Shown here in pieces: positions 1-8,872 of a DNA stretch of 64,000 nt. How positions within the stretch are numbered: position 1 is the stretch's first letter; every line of letters starts with the position of its first letter. Origin of the DNA: JBEKCP01 sp049509515 (GTDB lineage: Bacteria; Planctomycetota; Planctomycetia; Pirellulales; Thermoguttaceae); contig JBEKZV010000003.1 of the NCBI GenBank assembly GCA_049509515.1, forward strand, positions 62,001 to 126,000. Reading direction: 5' to 3'. The notes under the pieces were generated by a model. It was not told the origin of the DNA. It searched no databases and saw nothing but the letters and a program-made list of their open reading frames with translations. The translations under genes and the position numbers were made by a program.

Positions 1-302
1 CAGCCGACCGGAAAAGGCCGAGCCGCTCAAGTCTTTTCCACCACAGGCTTTGCATCGCCGGCCGCTACGACCGGCCTTCCGCTACAACCGGGAAGGTCGG
101 CAAAATCGAAAGAATTGTTCCTTTCGCCACAACCGGCAAACCGAAACCTATAGTTGGGCAATCCTCGGAGACGGGTGTTGCCAAGGGGGGTAATGCCGGT
201 TCCCGACCACCGAATCTGCGGCGCGTCGCCGTGGCCCCTCCTTGCACCCGACCGTTCTGGAAATCTGTACCCCAGGCACACGAGTCGAAGGAGGGACGAA
301 GT
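1..302. other. Gene-free stretch at left edge
   Basis: No reading frame here looks coding. The only usable signal is an AAGGAGG Shine-Dalgarno at about 288-294 belonging to the gene that starts at 303. A TATAGT hexamer at 149-154 could be a -10 box, but no good -35 lies 16-18 bases upstream of it. Confidence 0.4.
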
Positions 303-1142
303 ATGCGACGCTTGTTGATCGTTCTCTCGGTGGCCGTCACGACCGGCCTGGTCTCCGCCCTGGCGTGGGCCGGAAACCAGGAGACCGCCGAGCAGATTGC
401 CGCCAGCCTGCGGGCCAGCGGCCAACTAGGCCAGTGCAAAGTCGGCGTGAGGTTCTGCGACGGAACCGCCTGGCTCGGCGGAAAGGTCCGTGACCAGGCG
501 CAAATGGACCACATCATCAAGATCACCTTCCAAACGCAGGCCGTGGCGCGGGTCGTCAACGAGATGACCGTCCCCTCCGCGGAGGAGGGCTCCGCGGGCA
601 CAAGCGGTGGGCTGAGCGGGGCGATGAGCAAGATCGGCTCATCCGTGGCCGCGCTGAATCCGCTGCGGCGGACCGACGACGACCGCACCAACGCCCAGCC
701 GGTGGCCACGTCCTTTCCGGCCTCCAGGGATGCCGTCCCGACAGCCATGATGCAGCCGGTCCCGCCGCCGCCCGCGGCCCCTGCCGGAAGGGCCGTTGCG
801 CCGGCTCCCTTGCCGCAAGCGGATGCGGCCATGATGGCCGGCAACGGCGTGCCGGGGGGCCCGATCCCCATGTATCCGCCCGGTACCATGGGCGGCCCGG
901 CCCCCATGCGGACCGATCAGCCGAGTATGCCGGCCACCGCTTGGCCGACCTATTCCGCCTATCCGAACTATGCGGCCGTGACCTACCCCAAACAGTATTC
1001 ACCGACCGCCTGGCCCTACATCGGGCCCTTCTACCCTTACCCGCAGGTCCCGTTGGGATGGCGGAAAGTCTCGCTGCAGTGGGACGACGGCTGGTGGTTC
1101 CTGCAGTTCCACGACAAGCCGTGCTGCGTGTGGTGGCGGTAG
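303..1142 (+). CDS. Secreted BON-domain protein
   Basis: A 279-residue exported protein of unknown exact role. Residues 1-22 form a signal peptide (short Arg start, hydrophobic core, cleavage after ALAWA). Residues about 25-85 resemble a BON domain, a small alpha/beta fold of periplasmic proteins thought to bind membranes or phospholipid; the stretch with GTAWLGGKVRDQAQ and the following helix carry the pattern. The middle (about 130-215) is low-complexity Pro/Ala/Met/Gly, and the end is Trp/Tyr-rich, closing with CCVWWR. The start at 303 is chosen because AAGGAGG sits 8 bases upstream and the signal peptide begins there. A hairpin terminator follows, so it is probably monocistronic. The BON assignment is by pattern; the C-terminal half has no recognised family. 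Confidence 0.75.
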   Translation: MRRLLIVLSVAVTTGLVSALAWAGNQETAEQIAASLRASGQLGQCKVGVRFCDGTAWLGGKVRDQAQMDHIIKITFQTQAVARVVNEMTVPSAEEGSAGTSGGLSGAMSKIGSSVAALNPLRRTDDDRTNAQPVATSFPASRDAVPTAMMQPVPPPPAAPAGRAVAPAPLPQADAAMMAGNGVPGGPIPMYPPGTMGGPAPMRTDQPSMPATAWPTYSAYPNYAAVTYPKQYSPTAWPYIGPFYPYPQVPLGWRKVSLQWDDGWWFLQFHDKPCCVWWR

Positions 1143-1179
1143 CCCCGCGACCGGGCGAGATCCGGAGAAGATCCCAGAG

Positions 1180-1220
1180 CCCCTGCCTCGACGGGTGCGA
1201 GGCGGGGGCCCGGTTTTTTT
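1180..1220 (+). terminator. Rho-independent terminator after BON gene
   Basis: A 12-bp GC-rich stem with one G-T pair (GCCCCTGCCTCG against CGAGGCGGGGGC), a short loop, then a run of seven T at 1214-1220. It lies 38 bases after the BON gene stop. A second perfect hairpin (AGACCCGCG/CGCGGGTCT) at about 1234-1256 lies between this and the end of the opposing sigma factor gene but has no T run. Confidence 0.75.
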
Positions 1221-1279
1221 CAGCCCAAGACCCAAGACCCGCGTTCGGCGCGGGTCTCCCGACCCCGCCGAAATGCAGC

Positions 1280-2125
1280 CTATTGCTCCTGCGGCCCTTC
1301 CAGGCTCTCGGCCAGCTTGCCGAGGGCCTCGGTCTCGATCTGGCGGACCCGCTCGCGGGTCAGGCCCAGGCTCTCGCCGATCTCCTTGAGGGTCCGCGGC
1401 TCGTGGTTGTCCAGGCCGAACCGCATCCGCAAGACCGTCGCCTCCCGCTGGTCCATCGTCTCCAACTGCCCGAGAACGTGGGTCAGGTTGTCGACCTCGA
1501 CCATTTCCGTGTCGGGGCTGCGGGCCCGCTCGTCCTGGATCATCTCCCCCAGCGACCAACCGGCCTCGGCCTGGTCGGTGTGCGGCGTGAGGTTGTAGAT
1601 GCGGATGGCCTTCTTGATGATGGACAGTTTTTTGCGGGGCAGGCCGAGCACGCGGGCGATCTCCTCAGGCGTGGGCGTGCGGCCGAGCTCCTCGCCCAGC
1701 CGGCTGCTGGCCCGCCGCCACTTCGACAACAGCTCGACCATGTACGCCGGGATGCGGATCGTCTTGGCGGTGTTGATCAATGCCCGCTTGATCGACTGCT
1801 TGATCCAGTAGCTGGCGTAAGTCGAGAAGCGGGTGCCCACGGCCGGATCGAAGCCCTCGACCGCCCGCAACAGCCCCAGGTTGCCCTCTTCGATCAGGTC
1901 TTGCAGCCCCAGGCCCTTGCCCGTGTACCCGCGGGCGATGTTCACTACCAGGCGGAGATTCGCGCGGACCATGCGGTCCCGCGCCTCCACGTCGCCGTGG
2001 CCGATGGCCCGGGCCAGCTCGCACTCGTCGTTGGCCGAGAGCAACGAAGTCTCGTTGATCTCGCGGAGGTATGTCTCCAACGGAGATTGCACGCTGGCCA
2101 GCGGTCGGCGTCGTGTGTTGGGCAT
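1280..2125 (-). CDS. Sigma-70 family RNA polymerase sigma factor (RpoD/RpoS-like)
   Basis: A 281-residue sigma factor of the primary/group 2 type, cytoplasmic, directing core RNA polymerase to -10/-35 promoters. Visible regions: 1.2 at the N-terminus (PLETYLREINETSLLS), region 2 with LRLVVNIARGYTGKGLGLQD and the -10 recognition helix around TRFSTYASYWIKQSIKRALI, region 3 (GEELGRTPTPEEIARVLGL), and region 4 with its helix-turn-helix (LKEIGESLGLTRERVRQIE). It lacks the long acidic region 1.1 of housekeeping RpoD, so it resembles the multiple short RpoD-like factors that Planctomycetes carry. Its stop faces the BON gene terminator. Whether it is the vegetative factor or an alternative one cannot be decided from this window. 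No clear Shine-Dalgarno precedes the ATG. Confidence 0.95.
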   Translation of the reverse strand: MPNTRRRPLASVQSPLETYLREINETSLLSANDECELARAIGHGDVEARDRMVRANLRLVVNIARGYTGKGLGLQDLIEEGNLGLLRAVEGFDPAVGTRFSTYASYWIKQSIKRALINTAKTIRIPAYMVELLSKWRRASSRLGEELGRTPTPEEIARVLGLPRKKLSIIKKAIRIYNLTPHTDQAEAGWSLGEMIQDERARSPDTEMVEVDNLTHVLGQLETMDQREATVLRMRFGLDNHEPRTLKEIGESLGLTRERVRQIETEALGKLAESLEGPQEQ

Positions 2126-2861
2126 GGCGGTGCGTGTTCCGGAAGGGGACTGTCCCGTTTTCGCCGGTCATCGGCCACCGTGCTGACCCGGGCACCGTCG
2201 GGCACCATGCGAAGCATGGTCCGCACGGTCGCGCATGGTGCCCGATGACGCTCGATGGTGTTTGGCGTTGGCCGCCGGAAGACGGGGCAGTCCCCGGGTG
2301 GGGGCGCGTGATCCAGCTTCGGTTCCTTCCGCCGCAGAGACAACATCGACGTGCCGCTACGGGTTTCTGCAAAGAAGCGGGCAGTGGATGAACTGGGGCG
2401 AAAGTAGGCGGCTTTTCGTCCGTACCGATAAGAACGACCCCGCCGCCGGCGGCCGGCCCCCTATGCCCTATCGGCCGGAAAAACGGAAAAACGGGGACAG
2501 GGCCAATTTGCCGCACGGCGGTTGGGCTGGCATGCCCTGACGCGAAGCAGTCACGCCCACGGCCTTGCCGAACGCAACTGTCGACTGACGCTGGAACTGC
2601 CGGTCATACGTTGCCGCCATGAAACCTGGTAGGGTGGCTCCTTCCGCTCCCGGCTCTTGTCCGCGGCCCCTTGGAAAACCCGCCGGCCGCCCCAATCGCC
2701 GCGACCAGACCGTGGCGCTCGCCCAGCGATGTCCGCCGGTGTCCGCGGCGGAGCAGGTTTGGCGTTGTTGCGGAGTGCAGCGAGGGGCTGGGCGGCAAGA
2801 AGCCGGGCGGATATGATTAGGGGTTCGACCGGCTTATTCCCCCCAGCGGGTGGCGATTCTG
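2126..2861. other. 735-base gene-free stretch with palindromic repeats
   Basis: No convincing gene. The part nearest the sigma factor gene (about 2140-2300) is built of nested palindromes: a family B element at 2198-2245 inside a larger imperfect inverted repeat whose arms contain GGGGACTGTCCCGT and GACGGGGCAGTCCCC. The stretch 2460-2560 (GGAAAAACGGAAAAACGGGG and following bases) looks like debris of an intergenic element but no transposase is readable. Just before alaS there is a TATGAT hexamer at about 2812, without a credible -35. Confidence 0.5.
2198..2245. repeat. Palindromic repeat, family B
   Basis: Perfect 14-bp inverted repeat TCGGGCACCATGCG / CGCATGGTGCCCGA with a nested palindrome ACCATGC-GAA-GCATGGT at 2204-2220. 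The same core occurs inside the kinase gene (about 16916-16953) and nested in a family A element (25307-25330). Confidence 0.8.
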
Positions 2862-5489
2862 ATGCAAACCGACGAACTTCGCGAAAAATACTTGACCTTC
2901 TTCGAGTCGCAGGGGTGTGTGCGGCGGCCCAGCGACGTGCTCGTCCCCCGCTGGGACCCCTCGGTGCTGTTCACCCCCGCCGGCATGAACCAGTTCAAGG
3001 ACCATTTTCTCGGGCGGTGCAAGCTGGAGTTCACCCGGGCCACCACCTGCCAGAAGTGCCTGCGGACGGGCGATATCGACAACGTCGGCCGCACGCCGTA
3101 CCACCACACGTTCTTCGAGATGCTGGGCAACTTCAGCTTCGGCGACTACTTCAAGCGCGAGGCGATCCGGTGGGCGTGGGAATTCCTGACCGGCAAGGCG
3201 TGGCTGGCGGTGGACCCGGATCTCCTCTCGGCCACGATCTACCACGACGACGAGGAGGCGGCGGCGATTTGGCTCGACGAGATCCGGCTGCCCCCGGAAC
3301 GGCTGCAGCGGCTGGGCGAGGATGAGAACTACTGGCCGGCCAACGCCCCCAGCCAGGGGCCCGACGGCGTGTGCGGCCCCTCGAGCGAAATCTACGTCCG
3401 CACCCGCTTCGGCCAGGTCGAGGTGTGGAACCTGGTGTTCACGCAGTTCAACCGCGTGGGCCCGCCGCCGGACAACCTCCGGCCGCTGCCCAAGCAGAAC
3501 ATCGACACCGGCATGGGCCTGGAGCGGATGGCCTCGGTGCTGCAGGGGGTCGAGACGAACTTCCACATCGACATCCTCCTGCCGCTGGTCGAGGCGGCGG
3601 GCGAGGTCTGCCAGTATCGCTACCTCCCGGAAGCCGCGGACCCGCAGGCCGTCCGCCCGCGGCTCCGCCGCATCGCGGACCACGTTCGCGCGTGTACGTT
3701 CGCCATCCACGAGAACGTGGTGCCCGGCAACAAAAAGCAGGGGTATGTGGTGCGGCGGCTGCTGCGGCGGGCGGTCTTGGACGGGCGGCAGATCAGCCGC
3801 AGGGAGCCGTTCCTGTACCAGCTCGTGCCGCTGGTGGCGGAGTTGATGAAACGCCCCTATCCCGAGCTGGGGGCCTCCGTCCCGCGAATCCAGCAGGTCA
3901 TCCGGGAGGAGGAAGAGAACTTCCTGGCCACGATCGACGCCGGCCTGAGCCGCATCGAGCGGATCTTCGACGAGATGAAGAGCGAGCACCGCGGGGTGGT
4001 CTCGGGCGGCGAGGCGGCCGACATGTACCAGACCCACGGCTTTCCCCCCGAGCTGTTCGAGAACCTGGCCGCCGAGCGGAACCTGGCCTTCGACTGGCAA
4101 GGCTTCCGCGAGGAGATGGAGCGGCACGGTGTGGAATCGGGGGCGGGCGAGAAGATCGTCTTCAAGACCGGCCCCATTGAGGCCCTGAAGAAGGCCGTCC
4201 ACGAAACGCGGTTTTGCGGCTACGAGACGCTCGACGTGCCCGCCGCCCGCGTGGTGGGCCTGGTGGCCGGCCAGCGGCCCTGCGACGTGGTGACCGAGGA
4301 CGACCGGGAGGAGCCGATCCTCGTGGTCCTCGACCAGACCCCCTTCTACGGCGAGATGGGGGGCCAGGTGGGCGACACCGGCGAGCTGGCGGGCGAAGGC
4401 TTCCGCTTCGAGGTCACGGACGCCCAGATCGACGGGGCCCTGGTGCTGCACCGCGGCCATCTCCGCGAGGGCCGCCTGGAGTTGGGCCAGCAAGTCGCCG
4501 CCCGGGTCAACCCCCAACGGCGGCAGGCCGTCCGCCGGGCGCACACCGGCACGCACCTGTTGCACTATGCCCTGCGGAAGGTCCTGGGCGAGCATGCCCT
4601 CCAGCAGGGCTCGAAAGTGGACGAGGACTGGTTCCGCTTCGACTTCGCCAACCCGTCGGCCATCGGCCCGGAGGACCTGGTGCGGATCGAGGACGAGGTG
4701 AACCGGCGGATTTGGGAGGGGCAGCCGGTCCGCGCGACCCACATGCCGCTGGCCGAGGCCCGGCAGAGCGGGGCGATGATGCTCTTCGGCGAGAAATATC
4801 CCGACGTGGTGCGGATGATCGCGATCGGCGAGTTCAGCAAGGAGCTGTGCGGCGGTACGCACTTGGAGAACACGGGCCAGGTGGGGCTGCTGCGGATTAC
4901 CGGCGAGGAGAGCGTCGCGGCCGGCACGCGGCGGATCACGGCGGTGACCGGCCGGGCGGCCCTGGAGCACGTCCGCCGCACGCAGGCCGCGCTCGGGCGG
5001 ACGGCCGCCCTGCTGCGGACCTCTGCCGAGGACGTGCCGGAGCGGGTCGAAATCCTCGCCAAGGAGGTCCGGCAGCTCCGCAAGCAGTTGGCCGCCGGCC
5101 CGAAGGGCGAGGCCGCAAGCGTCGAGCAATTGGCGGCCGGCGCGACCGAGGTGGCGGGCGTGCGGATCGTCGCGGCCGAGGTCCCCGGCGGGACGCCGCA
5201 GTCCCTCCGCGACCTGGTGGACAAGCTCCGCCGCAAGGCAGCGCCGGTGGCCGTCCTCTTGGGCGCCCGCCAGGACGAGGGCAAGGTCATGCTGGTGGCC
5301 GGGTTGAGCCGCGACCTGGTCGAGCGGGGGCTCGATGCCGTCGAGTGGATCCGCGCGGCCGCCGCGTTGGTGGGCGGCGGAGGGGGTGGCCGGCCCGACA
5401 TGGCCCAGGCCGGCGGCAAGCTCCCCGACAGGCTCCCCGAGGCCCTCGAAGCCGGCCGGGCCCACATCGAAAAATGCCTCGCCGGGTAG
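2862..5489 (+). CDS. alaS: Alanyl-tRNA synthetase
   Basis: Charges tRNA-Ala with alanine in the cytoplasm and edits mischarged Ser/Gly. 875 residues, the normal length. The class II catalytic domain is at the N-terminus (FTPAGMNQFKDHFLG, YHHTFFEMLGNFSFGDYFK, NIDTGMGLERMASVLQG). The editing domain has the metal-binding motifs HTGTHLLH (about residue 563) and CGGTHLENTG (about 662). The C-terminal DHHA1-type domain ends with a Gly-rich segment at about 843-857. A GTG lies 12 bases upstream in frame (2850), but the ATG at 2862 gives the usual family start, MQTDELREKYLTFFESQG. Complete and standard; it stands alone between two gene-free stretches. No T-box-like leader was recognised. Confidence 0.98.
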   Translation: MQTDELREKYLTFFESQGCVRRPSDVLVPRWDPSVLFTPAGMNQFKDHFLGRCKLEFTRATTCQKCLRTGDIDNVGRTPYHHTFFEMLGNFSFGDYFKREAIRWAWEFLTGKAWLAVDPDLLSATIYHDDEEAAAIWLDEIRLPPERLQRLGEDENYWPANAPSQGPDGVCGPSSEIYVRTRFGQVEVWNLVFTQFNRVGPPPDNLRPLPKQNIDTGMGLERMASVLQGVETNFHIDILLPLVEAAGEVCQYRYLPEAADPQAVRPRLRRIADHVRACTFAIHENVVPGNKKQGYVVRRLLRRAVLDGRQISRREPFLYQLVPLVAELMKRPYPELGASVPRIQQVIREEEENFLATIDAGLSRIERIFDEMKSEHRGVVSGGEAADMYQTHGFPPELFENLAAERNLAFDWQGFREEMERHGVESGAGEKIVFKTGPIEALKKAVHETRFCGYETLDVPAARVVGLVAGQRPCDVVTEDDREEPILVVLDQTPFYGEMGGQVGDTGELAGEGFRFEVTDAQIDGALVLHRGHLREGRLELGQQVAARVNPQRRQAVRRAHTGTHLLHYALRKVLGEHALQQGSKVDEDWFRFDFANPSAIGPEDLVRIEDEVNRRIWEGQPVRATHMPLAEARQSGAMMLFGEKYPDVVRMIAIGEFSKELCGGTHLENTGQVGLLRITGEESVAAGTRRITAVTGRAALEHVRRTQAALGRTAALLRTSAEDVPERVEILAKEVRQLRKQLAAGPKGEAASVEQLAAGATEVAGVRIVAAEVPGGTPQSLRDLVDKLRRKAAPVAVLLGARQDEGKVMLVAGLSRDLVERGLDAVEWIRAAAALVGGGGGGRPDMAQAGGKLPDRLPEALEAGRAHIEKCLAG

Positions 5490-5918
5490 CCCTTCTCAAC
5501 GTTCTACTCCCCGCTCCCTCCGGGAGAGGCACCCGCAGGCGGGTACCCGGGGGCGAGGGCGTGGAGCGGCCACGCGTGCAAGACAAATCGCTTTTCAACC
5601 AACCCCTCACCCCGACCCTCTCCCGGAGGGAGAGGGGGGATCTTGGCGATCGCGTTTCCGGATGCCCTCCACGACCGGAAGAACTTTTTCGCCCTAACAT
5701 CCTGGCCGGGAATATACCGCTGGGCTTCGGGAGAATAGTAATTCGCCGAGAGCTGTTTTTCGCGCAATTCCCAGGATTTCGCGTTGTTCGGCCGAGGCAA
5801 GGCGTTTCCTGCCCGGGCTCGTCGGAACCACCGGGACAGAAGAGAGGAGGCATTCTTGGGCTGCCAGGCCGCGGAGCGGTTCTCCCGCGCCCGGGCCCCA
5901 CAAGCAGGAGGTCCTGTC
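5490..5918. other. 429-base gene-free stretch
   Basis: Holds a family D repeat pair at 5514-5632. The remainder (5640-5900) shows no credible gene; an in-frame extension upstream of the next gene exists but is Arg-rich and has no Shine-Dalgarno. No convincing promoter was found, although several AT-rich patches (around 5712 and 5735) could serve. Confidence 0.45.
5514..5632. repeat. Inverted-repeat element, family D
   Basis: Two arms, CTCCCTCCGGGAGAGG at 5514-5529 and CCTCTCCCGGAGGGAG at 5617-5632, face each other over about 87 bases. Each arm is itself partly palindromic. Related copies lie at 8743-8856 and about 62896-62951, always between genes in this window. Confidence 0.75.
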
Positions 5919-7271
5919 ATGGCTCGTGAAAGCCAAGGTCTGCAAGTCGCGCTGATCGTCTTCTTCATGATCGCGGTCGTGTTGGCCGTGAGCACGTTTC
6001 TCTGCGGCGGGAAGTATCTCCAGGCCCAGCAACAGACCATCGGCGAGGAGCAAGACGCCACCGAGGTGCGGCGGGCATTGGCCGCTAAGGAGGCCGAGTG
6101 CGCCGAGCTGAAACGCATGATCGGCCTGCCCGACAAGCCGCTGGCGGAGGTAAGGGCGCAGTTCAGGAAGGACATGGAGACCTACGCCGCGAACTACCCT
6201 GATGGCTCGCGCTTCTGGAGCCCCGTACTGTCGAAGATGTGGGATACGATCGTCGACCGCAACAAGGAGAACGTGGCGCTGAAGACCACCATGAACGACT
6301 GGCAGTCGCGGTTCGCGGCCCGCGAGGACGCCGATAGGCAGCGGATCAAACCGCTTGCTGACGCGGTAAGAGATGCGGGGGAAAGGACTAACACCGTCAT
6401 CCGCGACTCGGGTGCTGAGGACGCGCGAGCGGGGACCGGGCGGGCCGATGTAGTGCGTAAACTCAAGGCCGCTCAGCGGGCGGCGGACGAGAAACTCGCC
6501 GCGGCGGAACTGGAGTTGACGCAGGCTCGCGATCAGGTCATCCGTCTCGCCGAGCAGAACAAGGCACTCCGGGAGAGGCTGAAGGGATTCGAGCGTCCCA
6601 CCATGGATCGGCCGCAGGGAGAGGTCACCTGGGTGGACCAGCGGAGCCGCAGCGTGTGGATCAACCTCGGCCGGGCCGATGGGCTGGATCGCCAGACCAC
6701 TTTCGGCGTTTATTCCGGCGACGTTGACGCAATGGGCAAGGCCAAGAAGAAGGCCACCATCGAAGTGACGAAGATCGTCGGCGACCACTCGGCGGAAGCC
6801 CGCATCACCGATGACAAGGACTCCGACCCGATCGCGCCGGGCGACAAGATATTCACGCCCCTCTGGGCCCCCGGCGAGCATCCACACTACGCCCTGGCCG
6901 GCATCATGAACATCGACGGCGACGGCCGCAACGCAGTCGGAACCGTCCGCAACCTGATCACCGCCAACGGCGGGCAGATCGAGTGCATGATGGACGAGAG
7001 CGGCAACAAGGTCGGGGAAGTGACCCCGGGGACCCGCTATGTGATCCGCGGCGACGACCCCAAGGAGGCCAAGCAGGTGCAGACGATGAGCAAGATCCTC
7101 CGCGACGCCGAGCGGTTCGGCGCCCGGCTGATGACGCTTGCCGATCTCAGGGAGCAGACGGGTTACAAGCCGGGGACGGTGGGAGGGCGGACCCCGCGCC
7201 CGGCGGGCGGGCTGCAGCGGTCACTTCCCCCGAGCCAGAGGGGGGAGGCCCCGCCGGCCGCGGTTCGTTGA
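5919..7271 (+). CDS. Membrane-anchored coiled-coil protein, paralogue 1
   Basis: 450 residues, function unknown. Residues about 7-27 form one transmembrane helix (LQVALIVFFMIAVVLAVSTF), so the bulk is probably periplasmic. A long charged coiled coil follows to about residue 225 and includes FWSPVLSKMWD. A conserved globular C-terminal domain then begins at GEVTWVDQRS and contains VWINLGRADGLDRQTTF and ALAGIMNIDGDGRNAVGTVR. The start at 5919 is set by GCAGGAGG just upstream and by exact agreement with the neighbouring paralogue at 7333. The two proteins are close in the TM and C-terminal domain but diverge in the coiled coil, which marks a tandem duplication. Its Pro/Arg-rich C-terminal tail does not match the Lys/Ala tail of the paralogue. 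Confidence 0.8.
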   Translation: MARESQGLQVALIVFFMIAVVLAVSTFLCGGKYLQAQQQTIGEEQDATEVRRALAAKEAECAELKRMIGLPDKPLAEVRAQFRKDMETYAANYPDGSRFWSPVLSKMWDTIVDRNKENVALKTTMNDWQSRFAAREDADRQRIKPLADAVRDAGERTNTVIRDSGAEDARAGTGRADVVRKLKAAQRAADEKLAAAELELTQARDQVIRLAEQNKALRERLKGFERPTMDRPQGEVTWVDQRSRSVWINLGRADGLDRQTTFGVYSGDVDAMGKAKKKATIEVTKIVGDHSAEARITDDKDSDPIAPGDKIFTPLWAPGEHPHYALAGIMNIDGDGRNAVGTVRNLITANGGQIECMMDESGNKVGEVTPGTRYVIRGDDPKEAKQVQTMSKILRDAERFGARLMTLADLREQTGYKPGTVGGRTPRPAGGLQRSLPPSQRGEAPPAAVR

Positions 7272-7296
7272 CACCCGCTGGTGCCCAAATTACAAT
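7268..7296 (+). promoter_or_regulatory. Consensus sigma-70 promoter
   Basis: TTGACA (7268-7273), a 17-base spacer, TACAAT (7291-7296). The -35 box overlaps the stop codon (TGA, 7269-7271) of the upstream paralogue, so the second paralogue has its own promoter carved from the 3' end of the first. Predicted leader about 30 bases. Confidence 0.8.
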
Positions 7297-7332
7297 GAAG
7301 GGGTGTTTTTCGGCAAAGCAGGAGGTCCTGTC

Positions 7333-8730
7333 ATGGCTCGCGAAAGCCAAGGTTTGCAGATCGCGTTGATCATCTTCTTCATGCTCACGATCGTCCTGGC
7401 CGTGACGACCTTCCTGTACCACGGCAAGTACATCGAGGCCCAGAAGCAGGCCCAGGACAACGAGCAGATGGCCAGCGACAAGGGCCGGCTGCTGGCTGCC
7501 GAGAAGGCCGAGAACGCGGAGCTGAAGGGGATGGTCGCCCCCAGCCTGTCCGACAAGTCGCTGGGCGAGGTCAAGGAGCAGTTCAAGAAGGACATGGACA
7601 CCTACGCCAAGAACTATCCCGACGACTCTCAGTTCTGGAGCCCCGTGCTCTCGAAGATGTGGGACGCGCTCGTCGACCGCAACAAGGAGAACGTGGCGCT
7701 GAAGACGAACAACCAGGACTTGCAGGCGCGGTTCGCCGTCCGCGAGGTGACCAAGGACGACCTGATCAAGAAGCTCGAGGCCAACACGAAGGAGGCCGGC
7801 GACAAGGTCGTACAGTTGGGCTCCGAGTACGACAAGCAACGCGCCGAGCTGGCGGCCGGCCAGGCGGCCTTGACGCAGACGATGGAGTCGATCCGCAAGG
7901 CGGCGGCCGAAAAGGTCAACAGGTCGGAAACGGAGGTCAAGACTGCCAAGGATCAGGTCGAACGACTCCGTAGCGAAGAGGCGGGCTTGGCCACACAGGT
8001 CAAGCAATTCAACCGCCCGGCGATGGACCACCCGCTGGGCGAGGTCACGTGGGTGGACCAGCGGAGCGCCACGGTGTGGATCAACCTCGGCCGGGCCGAT
8101 GCCCTGGATCGCCAGACCACCTTCAGCGTTTACTCCGCCGACGCCGACGAAATGGGCAAGGCCAAGAAGAAGGCCACCGTCGAGGTGACCAAGATCCTCG
8201 GCGACCACTCGTCGGAGGCCCGCATCACCGAAGACAAGAACTCCGACCCGATCACGCTGGGCGACAAGATATTCACGCCCCTCTGGTCGCCCGGCCAGCA
8301 CCAGCACTTCGCCCTGGCCGGCATCATGAACATCGACGGCGACGGCCGCAACGCCGTCGGCACCGTCCGCAACCTGATCACCGCCAACGGCGGGCAGATC
8401 GATTGCATGATGGACGAGAGCGGCAACAAGGTCGGGGAAGTGACCACCGGCACCCGCTGCGTGGTCCGCGGCGACGACCCCAAGGACGGCAAGCAGACGG
8501 AGACGATGAGCAAGATCCTCCGCGACGCCGAGCGGTTCGGGGCCCGGCTGATGACGCTTGCCGAGCTCAAGCAGCAGATGGGTTACAAGCCGGGGACGGT
8601 GGGGGGACGGGCGCCGCGGCCGGCGGCTTCGGCCGCCCCCGGGCCCGCTGCGAAGCCGGCCGCGAAGGCCGTTCCTGCCAAGAAGGTCCGCCCCAAGGCC
8701 GAGCCCAAGACCGAAGAAGACCAGCCGTAG
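7333..8730 (+). CDS. Membrane-anchored coiled-coil protein, paralogue 2
   Basis: 465 residues, tandem paralogue of the preceding gene. One N-terminal transmembrane helix (about residues 7-27), then a long Lys/Glu/Ala-rich coiled coil to about 220 (an FWSPVLSKMWD motif is conserved in it), then the same conserved domain (GEVTWVDQRSATVWINLGRA onwards). The tail is Ala/Lys/Pro-rich, a plausible disordered or peptidoglycan-contacting segment. The 5' flank GCAGGAGGTCCTGTC is identical in both genes, so the duplication included the ribosome-binding site. It has its own TTGACA/TACAAT promoter. The stop is followed by family D repeat arms that may also end transcription. Function unknown; a structural or envelope-scaffolding role is inferred only from topology. 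Confidence 0.85.
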   Translation: MARESQGLQIALIIFFMLTIVLAVTTFLYHGKYIEAQKQAQDNEQMASDKGRLLAAEKAENAELKGMVAPSLSDKSLGEVKEQFKKDMDTYAKNYPDDSQFWSPVLSKMWDALVDRNKENVALKTNNQDLQARFAVREVTKDDLIKKLEANTKEAGDKVVQLGSEYDKQRAELAAGQAALTQTMESIRKAAAEKVNRSETEVKTAKDQVERLRSEEAGLATQVKQFNRPAMDHPLGEVTWVDQRSATVWINLGRADALDRQTTFSVYSADADEMGKAKKKATVEVTKILGDHSSEARITEDKNSDPITLGDKIFTPLWSPGQHQHFALAGIMNIDGDGRNAVGTVRNLITANGGQIDCMMDESGNKVGEVTTGTRCVVRGDDPKDGKQTETMSKILRDAERFGARLMTLAELKQQMGYKPGTVGGRAPRPAASAAPGPAAKPAAKAVPAKKVRPKAEPKTEEDQP

Positions 8731-8742
8731 GGAAAACCTCCC

Positions 8743-8856
8743 TTCTCCCTCCGGGAGAGGGTAGGGTGAGGGGAATTTCAAACGGATTGTCCGTCACAAG
8801 CCGGTTTCCATCGCATGTGCCCTCACCCCCTTCCCCTCTCCCGGAGGGAGAGGGGA
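8743..8856. repeat. Inverted-repeat element, family D
   Basis: The first arm begins TTCTCCCTCCGGGAGAGG at 8743 and extends through GGGTGAGGGG; the second, in opposite orientation, occupies 8821-8856 (CCCTCACC...CCGGAGGGAGAGG). The element fills the gap between two convergent genes and could fold as a bidirectional terminator, though there is no T run. Confidence 0.75.
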
Positions 8857-8872
8857 CCTTTCGCATAGCCCC

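Noticed and set aside
2460..2700. Possible transposase remnant between the sigma factor gene and alaS.
   Set aside because: The frames give no catalytic motif and no terminal inverted repeats or target duplications are visible; only repeat debris is supported.
2700..2861. T-box or other riboswitch leader for alaS.
   Set aside because: No specifier stem, T-box core or terminator/antiterminator pair could be read; such leaders are also not expected in this phylum.
2817..5465. A very long open frame on the minus strand opposite alaS.
   Set aside because: It is a GC-rich shadow of alaS: low-complexity Arg/Gly/Leu/Pro/His protein, no domains, and the plus strand is an unmistakable alanyl-tRNA synthetase.
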